A stretch of 64,000 nt of DNA from an uncultured Clostridia bacterium (GTDB lineage Bacteria; Bacillota; Clostridia; Saccharofermentanales; Saccharofermentanaceae): the NCBI GenBank assembly GCA_946407705.1, contig CAMJPC010000010.1, forward strand, positions 1-64,000. The letters run 5' to 3'. The translations under genes and the position numbers were made by a program. This document shows positions 52,432-62,099 of the stretch, piece by piece (position 1 is the stretch's first letter; the number at the start of each line of letters is the position of its first letter). The notes under the pieces are model-generated. The model was not told the DNA's origin. It made no database searches and saw only the letters and a program-made list of their open reading frames with translations.

Positions 52432-53538
52432 ATGGAAGAAATCAAAAAGTGCATGCGCCAGGTAAAGACGATTATCCCTTCCGGATGTGGTGTTATGGAT
52501 ACCACCGGAAAGATTCTCGCAGCTACTGACGAGGGCAGTGAAGACCAGACAGATCCTTCGTTCCGTGCGGTAATGTCATCTGACAACCTTTTCGCATCCA
52601 CGGCAGACCGTACTTATCTCAAGGTCTTCATCGGCGAGCAGCTTAAGTACATCATCTACATCGAAAACACCGACCAGGATGCCAAGATCAGCCTTCAGCT
52701 CATCGCCGAATGGCTCAAGACTCTGGTCAAGGAGAAGGGCACGGATGCTGAGAAGGCTATCTTCATCAGGAACGTTTTGCTCGATAACGAGATCCGCAAC
52801 GAGATCCCCATGATCGCAAGAAGCTATAAGATCGACTGCAAAGATCCCCGTCTCGTACTGGTCGTAAGAACGACGACAGACCAGAGCGCTGAGGCTTTCG
52901 AGATCCTTCAGAATCTTTACAGCGATTCCGAGATCGCAACCGTAATTTCCATGGACGATACGACGGCGATCGTCATCGTCGATGCTTCCGAGGCGCTCCG
53001 CGATGAGGAAGGCACTGACAATTTCATCGACGAGACAGGCGCTTCGATCCTTGCAGGCCTCAATTCCGAAGGTTGCAACGCAAAGGTCGCAGTAGGTTCC
53101 ATAGTCGGCTCCTTCATGGACATCAGCAAGTCTTATTCAGACGCAATGACAGCCCTCAAGGTCAGCAAGATCTTCGCGGGCGATGCTGACATCTCAAGAT
53201 ACGACAAGCTCGGCCTCGGCCGTCTTATCTATCAGCTCCCGAAGCCCCTCTGCGAGATGTTCATCAGGGAAGTATTCCCTAATGACGCTTTCAGACAGCT
53301 CGATGAGGAAACAAGAACGACAATCGACACGTTCTTTGCTAACGACCTCAACGGAAGCGAGACGTCCAGAGAACTCTTCGTACACAGAAACACGCTCGTT
53401 TACAGACTCGAGAAGGTTAAGACCAAGACAGGCCTCGACCTCAGAAAGTTTGACGACGCGGTTCTTTTCAAGATGGCCACGATGGTCAGGACATACGTTG
53501 ATTATCTCAACGATACAAACGACAACAAGATAAGGTAA
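52432..53538 (+). CDS. PucR/CdaR-like transcriptional regulator
   Basis: 368 residues. The C-terminal PucR-type helix-turn-helix is clear (ELFVHRNTLVYRLEKVKTKT followed by GLDLRKFDDAVLF). The middle is a GGDEF-like/CdaR domain, and the N-terminus could be a small-molecule sensor as in the sugar-diacid regulator CdaR. SD GAGGTGA. It lies 140 nt after msmK and just before ftsE. Ligand and targets unknown; no sugar-diacid genes are nearby. Confidence 0.85.
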   Translation: MEEIKKCMRQVKTIIPSGCGVMDTTGKILAATDEGSEDQTDPSFRAVMSSDNLFASTADRTYLKVFIGEQLKYIIYIENTDQDAKISLQLIAEWLKTLVKEKGTDAEKAIFIRNVLLDNEIRNEIPMIARSYKIDCKDPRLVLVVRTTTDQSAEAFEILQNLYSDSEIATVISMDDTTAIVIVDASEALRDEEGTDNFIDETGASILAGLNSEGCNAKVAVGSIVGSFMDISKSYSDAMTALKVSKIFAGDADISRYDKLGLGRLIYQLPKPLCEMFIREVFPNDAFRQLDEETRTTIDTFFANDLNGSETSRELFVHRNTLVYRLEKVKTKTGLDLRKFDDAVLFKMATMVRTYVDYLNDTNDNKIR

Positions 53539-53549
53539 TTCATTAGCAA

Positions 53550-54896
53550 GTGATTGATTTTATTAACGTAGAGAAGACCTACAAATCAGGGGTCGATGCT
53601 CTCAAGGGCGTAAGTTTCACGATCGAAGACGGTGAGTTCGTCTTCATAATCGGCAAATCAGGTTCAGGCAAATCCACCCTTCTCAAGTGCATTACATGTG
53701 AGGAGAAGCCCACAAAGGGCAAGGTTACCATAGACAATTTCGACATCTCTCACATGCCGAGAGCGCTTGTACCCGTACTGCGCCGCAAGATCGGCATGAT
53801 CTATCAGGACTTCAGGCTCATCGATTCCAAGACGGTTGCCGAGAACGTCGCTTTCGCAGGCGAGATCATCGGCGTACCCAAAAAGAGCCTCGACAACACG
53901 GTCCAGTTCTGTCTCTCGCTGGTAGGATTAAGACACAAGGCAAACTCATATCCACAGGAACTTTCAGGCGGTGAGCAGCAGCGTGTCGCTATCGCCAGGG
54001 CACTTGTTAACAACCCCAGCCTCATAGTCGCAGACGAGCCTACCGGCAACCTTGACCCTGAGACGAGCGAAGCCATCATGGCGATGCTCCTCGAGATCAA
54101 CAAGACCGGCGCGAGCGGCAACAAGACCACGGTCATCATCTGCACGCACGACCAGACGATGGTCGACAGGATCAAGAAGAGAGTAATCGAGATCGAAGGC
54201 GGTCTCATCGTAAGAGACGAGAGCGAGAGCGGTTACCACGAGTCTGCCGATTCAGAGACAAAGAACCTGGCAAGCACCACTTCACGCACGTCGCTTTACT
54301 CCGGTGCCCAGGAGACAGACAACGTATCCTTCGGTGACGACCAGGCATACAGCGATAACTACGACGATCCGGAATTCAAGCCGGATCAGACCAAGGTATC
54401 CGCGCCCATCATGTTCAACGACGACCTTACGAAGCACGAGAAGCTCTTCACGGCAACTCCTGCCGCGCCCCAGATCCCTCCGGAGACAATGCCCGAGGAA
54501 CTCAAGGTAGAAGAGACCGTGCCCGAAAAGGAAGAGGAGATTCCTGCTCTTTCTTTCGGTCAGGAACCTGATGCACCTAAAGCACCCGAAGCTCCTGCAG
54601 CTCCCGCCGCAGAGCCCGAGATAATCGAGATCAATGTTTCCCCCGAGACTCTTACCGCTGCAAACGAAAGCGATAAGATCACTTTCGGCGAGGATAAGAA
54701 CAAGACGGAAGAAGTACCTGCTCCCATCACGGGACCTGCTACTGACGTTTCTTTTGACGCACCGGAGAAAAAGCCTGCCAAGGCCTCCAAGTCCGCAAAA
54801 GAACCCAAAGCCAAGAAAAAGACCGATAAGCCGAAAAAGCCCAAGAAGGGCAGTGCGGATTCGGGTAACGACATAGACATGTTCCCGGAGGATTGA
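53550..54896 (+). CDS. ftsE: FtsE cell-division ATPase with long C-terminal extension
   Basis: 448 residues, about twice the normal FtsE (about 228). The first 225 residues are a standard FtsE: Walker A GKSGSGKST (35-43), LSGGEQQRVAIARAL, IADEPTGNLDPETS, with a short insertion (GASGNK) before the H-loop. The remaining 220 are low-complexity, acidic and Pro/Ala-rich (repeated APAAP, EEI-type motifs), ending in a Lys-rich stretch and NDIDMFPED. GTG start at 53550 without a strong SD. Followed by ftsX and a coiled-coil M23 hydrolase, forming the FtsEX-PcsB/EnvC-type septal wall-splitting module. Confidence 0.93.
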   Translation: MIDFINVEKTYKSGVDALKGVSFTIEDGEFVFIIGKSGSGKSTLLKCITCEEKPTKGKVTIDNFDISHMPRALVPVLRRKIGMIYQDFRLIDSKTVAENVAFAGEIIGVPKKSLDNTVQFCLSLVGLRHKANSYPQELSGGEQQRVAIARALVNNPSLIVADEPTGNLDPETSEAIMAMLLEINKTGASGNKTTVIICTHDQTMVDRIKKRVIEIEGGLIVRDESESGYHESADSETKNLASTTSRTSLYSGAQETDNVSFGDDQAYSDNYDDPEFKPDQTKVSAPIMFNDDLTKHEKLFTATPAAPQIPPETMPEELKVEETVPEKEEEIPALSFGQEPDAPKAPEAPAAPAAEPEIIEINVSPETLTAANESDKITFGEDKNKTEEVPAPITGPATDVSFDAPEKKPAKASKSAKEPKAKKKTDKPKKPKKGSADSGNDIDMFPED

Positions 54897-54901
54897 GGCT
54901 T

Positions 54902-55798
54902 ATGAGCGGAAGAGCGTTTCTTAATTCAGTAAAAGAAGGTGTCCGCGGCATCGTAAGACACCCGCTGGTAACCATCGCATCCATCACGACCATCACGCTG
55001 ATGCTGATAATAATGAGCGTGTTCCTGATCTTCTCGGTCAACGCGAGAGGCATCATGGCAAAGCTCAGCCAGAAGCCGCCGATCGATGTCTACATGAGGC
55101 TTCAGTGCACGGAAGAACAGTTGAACGGCGCAGCAGCAAAGTTCGCGGCAAACCCCAACATCATCGAATACACCGTCTCAAGCCCGGAGGATAACTACAA
55201 TGCATTCAAGAAGAATCTCGGTGATTCCTCTTCGATCCTGGACGATTTCGACTACAACATGTACCTGCCTTTCACTTTTTCGCTGAGGCTCGCCGATCCT
55301 TCACTGGCAGACGAAGTCTGCGAGGAAGTCGAGAACTACGACGGCGTTCTTAAAGTTCAGCAGGAAAGCCGCGTAATGCAGTTCCTCACCAAGGCAAGCA
55401 ACATCGTTAACGTCGCGACCATCGCTTCGTTTGCGGTACTTCTCATAATCTCGCTGTTCATCATTTCGAACATGGTAAGGATCTCCGTTTACTCGAGAGC
55501 ATCCGAGATCGAGATCATGAAGTTCGTCGGTGCGACGGTCAACTACATCAGACTCCCGTACATCATCGAGGGCGCGGTCGTAGGCATCATCAGCGCGCTC
55601 ATTTCCTGGGGTCTTACAATGTTTGTTTATTATCAGATATACTTAAGGGCGATGGGATCCATAAACAAGTCCAGTTTCTATGCCCTGGTACCCGTAAGTA
55701 ATCTGATGTGGCACGAACTGGTCATGATAATGATCCTTGGCACGCTCATCGGCGCGCTGGGAAGCGACATATCCGTACGCAAGTATGTCAGGGTATAA
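54902..55798 (+). CDS. ftsX: FtsX cell-division membrane protein
   Basis: 298 residues. Four membrane helices in the FtsX arrangement (one at about 23-47, three in the C-terminal half), with an extracellular loop of about 110 residues between the first and second. FtsX passes the ATPase signal of FtsE to a murein hydrolase outside, here the coiled-coil M23 protein encoded next. ATG 54902, SD GGAGG 10 nt ahead; a TTG at 54893 is a weaker alternative. Confidence 0.93.
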   Translation: MSGRAFLNSVKEGVRGIVRHPLVTIASITTITLMLIIMSVFLIFSVNARGIMAKLSQKPPIDVYMRLQCTEEQLNGAAAKFAANPNIIEYTVSSPEDNYNAFKKNLGDSSSILDDFDYNMYLPFTFSLRLADPSLADEVCEEVENYDGVLKVQQESRVMQFLTKASNIVNVATIASFAVLLIISLFIISNMVRISVYSRASEIEIMKFVGATVNYIRLPYIIEGAVVGIISALISWGLTMFVYYQIYLRAMGSINKSSFYALVPVSNLMWHELVMIMILGTLIGALGSDISVRKYVRV

Positions 55799-55810
55799 GA
55801 GGTTCTTATT

Positions 55811-57094
55811 ATGAGATACAAAGAAGAACTTGAAGCTATTGCAGAGCGCGAGGCGTACCTCAGAAGAAAGTATCTGAAGCCTGCCGCTGCTGTTTTATGC
55901 CTGCTTCTGGTACTCATTTTCGGTACGGCCATAAAGTCGATCAGGTCAACGGCCGCTGAAGCCGACATGGCTGTCGTAAAGATCGACAACGTTACCAAGA
56001 AGGATATCGAAGATGCGAAAAAGAAGCGCGACGAGACCAAGAAGAAGGTAAAGTCCGCTGCCCAGAAGATCTACGAGCTTAAGAATAAGAAAAAGCAGGT
56101 CAACTATGAGCTGATCGCCCTTAACGATGCCAACGACGAGCAGCGCGCTCAGTATGCAGAGATCGCGGCTTCACTCCAGGCAGCGCTCGAGGCAAGAGTA
56201 AAGGCTCTCGATGACTACATCAAGGCGGAAGAAAACCTTGAGAAGCGCACCGAGGAATTCCAGAACAGGGTTTCCGTCATGTTCCAGTATCAGAACAAGT
56301 CCATGTTCGAGGTCCTTCTTGAATCGGACAGCCTTGCCGGATTCTTCACCAACATGGAGATCATGACGCTGATCGCCGATGCGGATGCACAGGCGGTTGA
56401 TAACATGAAGATCGCCGTTGATGACGCAAAGCTTCAGAAAGAACTCGCCCTCAAGGAAGCCGAGGACATGCAGGACATAGCCAATGAGAAGCAGAAGCAG
56501 CTCGATGAACTTGCTTCCCTCATCGGAAAGACCGAGCAGAAGCTCAAGAACGTACAGACCAAGCTTTCCTCCTGGGAAAAGAAGGAAGACCAGCTTCAGA
56601 AGGAGTCCGAGTCCTTAAACGACAAGATCAAGAAGCTCCAGAAACAGTACGCAAGACAGAACATGTATAAGGGTCCGGCGAACGGCAAGTTCAGATGGCC
56701 CGTCAACTGGCCCAACATCACGTCACCTTTCGGCTGGCGTATCCACCCGGTCTATAACACCAAGAAGTTCCACTCCGGAATAGACATCGGCGGAAGCTAC
56801 GGCTCACCGATCATGGCAGCCGGCTCAGGTGTAGTCATCTTCACCGCAAAGCCTGTCCAGGGTCATAACACCGGCGGTTCCGGTTACGGCAACTACTGCA
56901 TCATCGATCACGGCGGCGGATACACGACGCTCTATGGTCACTGCAGAAGCGTTTACGTAAAGACGGGACAGAAGGTCAAGGCCGGTCAGAGGATCGCCGA
57001 GATGGGAAGCACCGGAACTTCGACAGGCGCGCACCTGCACTTCGAAGTCAGAAAGAGCGGCTCACCCGTCAATCCCCAGAGATATCTGCCCTGA
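55811..57094 (+). CDS. Coiled-coil M23 murein hydrolase (FtsEX-activated, EnvC/PcsB-like)
   Basis: 427 residues. A membrane anchor (about 20-41) is followed by a long coiled-coil (about 60-285, Lys/Glu/Gln-rich heptads) and a C-terminal M23/LytM peptidase domain (about 300-427) with zinc ligands in FHSGIDIGG and GAHLHFEVRKSG. The coiled coil is the part that FtsX normally contacts, and the order ftsE-ftsX-hydrolase supports this. It should cleave peptide bridges in peptidoglycan during separation. Confidence 0.92.
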   Translation: MRYKEELEAIAEREAYLRRKYLKPAAAVLCLLLVLIFGTAIKSIRSTAAEADMAVVKIDNVTKKDIEDAKKKRDETKKKVKSAAQKIYELKNKKKQVNYELIALNDANDEQRAQYAEIAASLQAALEARVKALDDYIKAEENLEKRTEEFQNRVSVMFQYQNKSMFEVLLESDSLAGFFTNMEIMTLIADADAQAVDNMKIAVDDAKLQKELALKEAEDMQDIANEKQKQLDELASLIGKTEQKLKNVQTKLSSWEKKEDQLQKESESLNDKIKKLQKQYARQNMYKGPANGKFRWPVNWPNITSPFGWRIHPVYNTKKFHSGIDIGGSYGSPIMAAGSGVVIFTAKPVQGHNTGGSGYGNYCIIDHGGGYTTLYGHCRSVYVKTGQKVKAGQRIAEMGSTGTSTGAHLHFEVRKSGSPVNPQRYLP

Positions 57095-57110
57095 TAAGGC
57101 GTAAGGTTTC

Positions 57111-57866
57111 ATGGATAATTTCTATGACGCGCTTTCCATGTACTATGACACCATGCAGTCTGACATGGATCCTATCGCATGGGCCGATTTCATCTCGATG
57201 CTCATCAAGCGTCATTCATCTATCGATACAAAGACCATAACTGATCTCGGATGCGGAACGGGAAGCGTCACCATCGCCCTTGCTGACAAAGGCTATCAGA
57301 TGACCGGAATAGATTCCGCGGTCGAGATGCTGTCGCAGGCTTCTTCCAAGGAAGGAGCCGAAAAAGTTCTCTGGTCAGCACAGGACATCACCGATTTCGA
57401 CATCGGAGGCAAGTCGGACTGCTTCATCTCAACTCTCGACACGGTCGACCACATCATGAATGAGGAAGCTCTCACCAGGCTTTTCGCAAAGGTGGGAGAG
57501 TTATTGGAAGACGGCGGACTCTTCATTTTCGATGCGATAACGATGCATCACCTTGAAGAAACGCTTGCAGACAATATCTTCTACGAAGACTACGATGATT
57601 TTACGCTCCTGTGGGTAAACCATTTCGACAAGGAGACCAAGGTCAACACGGCTGACCTTACTCTTTTCGGGCTGGCGGAAGACGATCTTTACGAAAGATT
57701 TGACGGCGAGCTGGTTGAGAAGTATTATCCTACAGGTTTTTTCACAGACGCGGCAGGCAAAGCCGGTCTGACGCTCCTCGGAACATATGGAGAATTGAAG
57801 GACAGCGAGCCTGAGGAGAATGAAGAACGCATATTTTATGTATTCGGAAAGAAGGCGGAGAACTAA
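57111..57866 (+). CDS. Class I SAM-dependent methyltransferase
   Basis: 251 residues. Rossmann motif I DLGCGTG (45-51), then GYQMTGIDSAVEML and the motif IV region CFISTLDTVDHI; the C-terminus is typical of the YodH/YjhP-like Firmicutes group (YEDYDDFTLLWVN). SD AAGG. It overlaps the Hsp33 gene by one base (TAATG). Substrate unknown. Confidence 0.88.
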   Translation: MDNFYDALSMYYDTMQSDMDPIAWADFISMLIKRHSSIDTKTITDLGCGTGSVTIALADKGYQMTGIDSAVEMLSQASSKEGAEKVLWSAQDITDFDIGGKSDCFISTLDTVDHIMNEEALTRLFAKVGELLEDGGLFIFDAITMHHLEETLADNIFYEDYDDFTLLWVNHFDKETKVNTADLTLFGLAEDDLYERFDGELVEKYYPTGFFTDAAGKAGLTLLGTYGELKDSEPEENEERIFYVFGKKAEN

Positions 57867-58783
57867 TGACGGACAATCCCTACTATGTACAAGGCATGCC
57901 GGAAGATGTCTCCGTTGACCATATCGTAAGAGGCGAGGCCCTCGGAGGACTCGTCAAGTGTTCCGCGATAAGGACCACCACGGCCTGCGAGACCGCAAGG
58001 AGCCTTCATGACACGACTCCTTCCGCAACTGCCGCTTTAGGCAGGTTCATCACAGGTTCGCTCCTCATCTCCGAATCGATGAAGAGGCCGACTGACACGC
58101 AGACGACCATAATCAGAGGCGACGGCCCCTTAGGAGGCATGACCTGCGTCACCGATTACGGTTTCAAGTGCCGCGCGTACCCCGTCGAAAACAACGTTCC
58201 GACAGAATACCACAAGCCCGGCAAGATCAACGTCGGTGCGGCGGTAGGCAGCGGAACGCTTACGGTGGTAAGAGACCTCGGACTTAAGGATCCCTATGTT
58301 GGTTCAGTAGAGCTCATAAGCGGAGAGATAGCCGAAGACTTCGCATGCTATCTTCTCAAGTCGGAGCAGGTTCCGTCGATCGTTGCTCTGGGCGTTCTGC
58401 TTGAAGGCGGCAAAGTAGTCCAGGCAGGCGGCTTCATGGCTCAGCTCCTTCCCGGGGCGGGTGAAGACGAAATCTCCTATCTTGAACAGCGCGCCGCCGG
58501 ATTTCCAGAAGTATCGTTCCTGCTTTCAGAAGGATTTACCCCTGCGCAGATCATGGATCTGTTCATGGGCGATCCCGATCTCAAGTATCTTGATGCCGCC
58601 GAGGTATCTTTCGAGTGCACCTGCAGCAGGGAGAGGATGAGCGCGGGGCTCGCTGCCTTGTCAAAAGCCGACCTCGAGGAGCTCATTAAAGAAGACAAAC
58701 CCGTCGAGACGGTATGCAGATTCTGCAATAAAAAATACGTATTCGGGACCGATGAGTTGGCAGATTTTCTTAAAAATCGGTAA
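57866..58783 (+). CDS. hslO: Hsp33 redox-regulated chaperone
   Basis: 305 residues. The C-terminal redox switch has the zinc cysteines C251/C253 (CTC) and C284/C287 (CRFC), the CxC-x30-CxxC pattern of Hsp33. The N-terminal half shows GDGPLGGMTCVTDYG and GEIAEDFACYLLKSEQ. It protects unfolding proteins under oxidative stress. SD GGAG; coupled to the methyltransferase gene. Confidence 0.95.
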   Translation: MTDNPYYVQGMPEDVSVDHIVRGEALGGLVKCSAIRTTTACETARSLHDTTPSATAALGRFITGSLLISESMKRPTDTQTTIIRGDGPLGGMTCVTDYGFKCRAYPVENNVPTEYHKPGKINVGAAVGSGTLTVVRDLGLKDPYVGSVELISGEIAEDFACYLLKSEQVPSIVALGVLLEGGKVVQAGGFMAQLLPGAGEDEISYLEQRAAGFPEVSFLLSEGFTPAQIMDLFMGDPDLKYLDAAEVSFECTCSRERMSAGLAALSKADLEELIKEDKPVETVCRFCNKKYVFGTDELADFLKNR

Positions 58784-58830
58784 AAAGCCACTTTTCGCTC
58801 ATTAAAATTTACAAAATCACAAAAAAACTC

Positions 58831-58859
58831 TTGAAAATATGGAAAGCGGGGAGTAGAAT
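58831..58859 (+). promoter_or_regulatory. Promoter of the S10 ribosomal operon
   Basis: TTGAAA (58831-58836), 17-nt spacer, TAGAAT (58854-58859). Expected start near 58866. Confidence 0.8.
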
Positions 58860-58865
58860 ACTTTT

Positions 58866-59172
58866 CGCTGCGCTCTATGGGCGACTATGGACGCGCGCAA
58901 AAAAGGCTTAGATAACGGAGATTGCCGCGGGCGGCGCCAAAGCTGCGCACCGGATCGCGGGTAACTTCGAAGGAGCCGATGGCAGAGCAAAGATCATCTG
59001 CCGGTCTCATGCCTCGAAGGCAGGACGAAAAGGGTATTGCAGACACTTGCCCAGAGTCCCAAAGTGCTGTCGCTTGACGGTAACTGGTTAACTGGGTTTT
59101 TGAATGGAGTACGAAGAAACGCCCGACAAGGTTGAGATAAAAAACTACAGCTTTTATAAGGAGGCCACAACA
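58866..59172 (+). promoter_or_regulatory. Structured leader of the S10 operon
   Basis: About 307 nt before rpsJ, GC-rich with several stem-loops: CCGCG/CGCGG (around 58924-58964), GGCAGA-10-TCTGCC (58981-59002), GCCT-3-AGGC, and a possible terminator-like CCCAG...CTGGG followed by TTTTT just before 59104. It probably provides ribosomal protein autoregulation or attenuation; I cannot assign it to a known leader family by eye. Confidence 0.55.
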
Positions 59173-59490
59173 ATGGCAACAAAGAAGATCATGATCAGAA
59201 TCAGACTCAAGGCTTACGACCATAAGCTTCTTGACGAAAGCGCTAAGCTCATCGTTGACGTTCTCGCACGTGACAACGCCAGCTTTGCAGGCCCGATCCC
59301 GCTCCCTACAGAGAAGGAGATCGTTACGATTCTGCGTTCACCCCACGTAAACAAGGATTCCCGTGAGCAGTTCGAACAGAGAACACACAAGAGGATCATC
59401 GACGTTTACACACCGTCTTCCCAGGTCATGGAAGATTTAGGAAAGCTTGACATGCCCGCCGGCGTCTCTATCGAGATCAAGCAGAAATAA
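59173..59490 (+). CDS. rpsJ: 30S ribosomal protein S10
   Basis: 105 residues. [19 protein letters not shown] and [20 protein letters not shown] are diagnostic. ATG 59173 with SD AAGGAGG; the frame is open to 59104 but that ATG lacks an SD. First gene of the S10-spc type operon. Confidence 0.97.
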   Translation: MATKKIMIRIRLKAYDHKLLDESAKLIVDVLARDNASFAGPIPLPTEKEIVTILRSPHVNKDSREQFEQRTHKRIIDVYTPSSQVMEDLGKLDMPAGVSIEIKQK

Positions 59491-59510
59491 GACCAGGCGG
59501 GTCTGAATAA

Positions 59511-59583
59511 CCGGAACGCATGGTATGCCAAGCTGCGCGTCCCGGGGTCATGTTCGCCACAAAGGATTCAAGGTCCGGCGAAC
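59511..59583 (+). promoter_or_regulatory. Two hairpins between rpsJ and rplC
   Basis: Hairpin 1: CCGGAACGC (59511-59519) with GCGTCCCGG (59537-59545), one mismatch. Hairpin 2: GTTCGCC (59552-59558) with GGCGAAC (59577-59583), perfect. The 123-nt gap is large for this operon, and no T-run follows, so this is more likely an RNA binding or processing site than a terminator. Confidence 0.55.
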
Positions 59584-59613
59584 CAATAACCTGAAGAGGA
59601 GGAAAAGAAATTT

Positions 59614-60246
59614 ATGACGAAATTCATCATTGGCAGAAAGTCAGGCATGACTCAGCTGTTCGACGAGAACGGTAATGTCATTCCCGCAACCGTTATCGAG
59701 TGCGAGCCTATGTACGTGCTCCAGAACAAGACGGTTGAGACTGACGGTTACAAGGCTTGCAAGGTGGGTACGGGTTCAATCCGCGCTAAGCTTGTCAACA
59801 AGCCGGATGCAGGACAGTTCAAGAAGGCTGACGTGGAGGTTAAGAGAATCATCCGCGAGTTCACGCCCGATCAGGATTACAGCCTGGGTCAGGAGATCAA
59901 GGTCTCCGACATGTTCGCTGTTGGCGACAAGGTTGACGTAAGCGGTACATCCAAGGGTAAGGGATTCCAGGGTAACATCAAGCGTCACGGTCAGAAGGGT
60001 GGTCCTTCCGGTCACGGCTCCATGTATCACAGAAGAGTCGGTTCCATGGGCGCTACATCCACACCGGGCCGCGTTGTTCCCGGTAAGAAGATGCCTGGAC
60101 ACATGGGCGCAGTTAACTGCACAGTCCAGAACCTTAGTGTCGTAATGGTAGACGGTGAGAGGGGAATCCTCGTAATCAGAGGAGCAATTCCCGGACCCAA
60201 GGGCGGAATCGTTACGGTTAAGAACACCGTAAAGGCCGCTGAATAA
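59614..60246 (+). CDS. rplC: 50S ribosomal protein L3
   Basis: 210 residues, normal length. IIGRKSGMTQLFDENG at the N-terminus and GKGFQGNIKRHGQKGGPSGH with GSMGATSTPGRV in the middle are diagnostic. SD GAGGAGG. Confidence 0.97.
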   Translation: MTKFIIGRKSGMTQLFDENGNVIPATVIECEPMYVLQNKTVETDGYKACKVGTGSIRAKLVNKPDAGQFKKADVEVKRIIREFTPDQDYSLGQEIKVSDMFAVGDKVDVSGTSKGKGFQGNIKRHGQKGGPSGHGSMYHRRVGSMGATSTPGRVVPGKKMPGHMGAVNCTVQNLSVVMVDGERGILVIRGAIPGPKGGIVTVKNTVKAAE

Positions 60247-60263
60247 GACGGAGGAACATAATA

Positions 60264-60887
60264 ATGGCTAAAGTTGATATTAAAGATCTTAGCGGTGCCG
60301 TTAAGGGTTCCATCGAGCTCTCCGATGAGATTTTCGGAATCGAGCCCAACGCTGATGCAATGTCACTCGTTGTCAGGAACCAGCTCGCTAATCGCCGCCA
60401 GGGCACACAGAAGACAAAGACAAGAAGCGAGACGTCAGGAGGCGGTAAGCGTCCTTACAGACAGAAGGGTACAGGCCGCGCTCGTCACGGTTCTACACGT
60501 TCCGCTCAGTATGTAGGTGGTGGTACGATCTTCGGACCCACACCCAGAACATTCACATATACGGTTCCCAAGAAGGTCAGAAGACTTGCTCTCAAGTCTG
60601 CACTTTCTTCCAAGGTTGCTGATTCCAAGCTTATCGTTCTTGAGGATCTTAACCTTGATTCCATCAAGACATCCGTAGTCGCTAAGGCTCTCACAGCAAT
60701 CGGTGCAGGTGAGTCTTCACTCATCGTTCTCGAGGGTGAGAACAAGAACGCTGTTCTTTCCGCAAGGAACATCAGAGACGTCAAGACAGCTTACGTTAAC
60801 ACGATCAACGTCTTCGACATCCTCAAGTATGACAGCTTCGTAGCTACCAAGGCGGCAGTTGAAAAGATTGAGGAGGTGTACAAATGA
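60264..60887 (+). CDS. rplD: 50S ribosomal protein L4
   Basis: 207 residues. The RNA-binding loop GGGKRPYRQKGTGRARHGS and FGPTPRTFTYTVPKKVR are diagnostic. In enterobacteria L4 represses this operon through the S10 leader; whether it does here is open. Overlaps rplW by 4 nt. Confidence 0.97.
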   Translation: MAKVDIKDLSGAVKGSIELSDEIFGIEPNADAMSLVVRNQLANRRQGTQKTKTRSETSGGGKRPYRQKGTGRARHGSTRSAQYVGGGTIFGPTPRTFTYTVPKKVRRLALKSALSSKVADSKLIVLEDLNLDSIKTSVVAKALTAIGAGESSLIVLEGENKNAVLSARNIRDVKTAYVNTINVFDILKYDSFVATKAAVEKIEEVYK

Positions 60888-61237
60888 ACACACCCTATGA
60901 TGTAATTCTCAAGCCTGTCATCACAGAGAAGACAATGACTTTCGCAGCTGAAGGCAAGTACACCTTCCTTGTTGCTCCCGATGCAGACAAGATCGAGATC
61001 GGCAAAGCTGTTGAGACTCTTTTCGATGTAAAGGTTGTTGGCGTTAACGTCGCTAACTATGACGGTAAGACAAAGAGACTTCGCAACAAGCCCGGCAAGA
61101 CAGCTTCTTTCAAGAAGGCTGTGGTAACAATCGATACCGAGGGTGCTGAGGCTTCCTACACAGGTAAGGGCGGCAAGGCTGTCAAGACCGGCAAGAAGTT
61201 CAAGTCATCCATCGAAGAATTCGGTTTCGGTCAGTAA
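60884..61237 (+). CDS. rplW: 50S ribosomal protein L23
   Basis: 117 residues. ILKPVITEKTM and KYTFLVAPDADKIEIGKAVE match L23, which forms the docking site for trigger factor and SRP at the exit tunnel. A Gly/Lys-rich C-terminal tail (YTGKGGKAVKTGKKFK) makes it somewhat longer than the usual 95-100 residues. Confidence 0.96.
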   Translation: MNTPYDVILKPVITEKTMTFAAEGKYTFLVAPDADKIEIGKAVETLFDVKVVGVNVANYDGKTKRLRNKPGKTASFKKAVVTIDTEGAEASYTGKGGKAVKTGKKFKSSIEEFGFGQ

Positions 61238-61253
61238 TAAGGAGTGAATAAAA

Positions 61254-62084
61254 ATGGCAGTAAAAACATTTAATCCTACTTCTCCTGCAGTTCGTGGAAT
61301 GACCGTTGCGGATTATTCCGTCATCACAAAGAAAACTCCCGAGAAGAGCCTTCTTACAAAGAAGAAGAAGACAGGCGGCCGTAACTCTTATGGTCGCATC
61401 ACAGTCCGCCACATCGGCGGCGGTAACCGCACAAAGCTCAGAAACATTGACTGGAAGCGCGACAGAGTCGGCATTGAAGCTACAGTCACAGCAATCGAAT
61501 ATGATCCGAACAGAACTGCTTACCTCGCTCTCATCCAGTATGTAGACGGCGTTAAGTCCTACATCCTCGCACCTGAGGGCCTCACAGTAGGCAGCAAGGT
61601 CTGCTCCGGTCCTGATGCAGACATCCTTACAGGTAATGTTCTTCCTATCAGCAAGATCCCTGTAGGTACAGTCATCTGCTGCGTAGAGATGAATCCCGGC
61701 AAGGGCGCTCAGCTCGTAAGAACAGCAGGTGCTTCCGCTCAGCTCATGGCTAAGGAGAACGGATACGCACAGATCAGACTTCCTTCCGGCGAAGTTCGTA
61801 TGATCCCTGAGGTTTGCCGCGCAATGATCGGTTCCATCGGCAACGCTGAGCACGAGAACATCAAGCTCGGTAAGGCTGGTAAGACAAGACATGCAGGCGT
61901 CAGACCTTCAGTAAGAGGTGTCGTAATGAACCCTAATGACCACCCTCACGGCGGTGGTGAAGGTAAGTCACCTATCGGTCTTCCGGGCCCTGTTACACCT
62001 TGGGGTGTTCCTACACTCGGTAAGAAGACAAGAAACAAGAAGAAGCAGTCCAACAAGTACATTGTTAAGGCTAGAAAGGCTTAA
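61254..62084 (+). CDS. rplB: 50S ribosomal protein L2
   Basis: 276 residues. [31 protein letters not shown] and the C-terminal [18 protein letters not shown] peptidyl-transferase loop with its conserved His are present. SD AAGGAG. Confidence 0.98.
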   Translation: MAVKTFNPTSPAVRGMTVADYSVITKKTPEKSLLTKKKKTGGRNSYGRITVRHIGGGNRTKLRNIDWKRDRVGIEATVTAIEYDPNRTAYLALIQYVDGVKSYILAPEGLTVGSKVCSGPDADILTGNVLPISKIPVGTVICCVEMNPGKGAQLVRTAGASAQLMAKENGYAQIRLPSGEVRMIPEVCRAMIGSIGNAEHENIKLGKAGKTRHAGVRPSVRGVVMNPNDHPHGGGEGKSPIGLPGPVTPWGVPTLGKKTRNKKKQSNKYIVKARKA

Positions 62085-62099
62085 GGAGGCATAGTTCAA

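Noticed and set aside
59104..59172. Longer rpsJ start at 59104
   Set aside because: No SD, and S10 of normal length starts at 59173 behind a perfect AAGGAGG.
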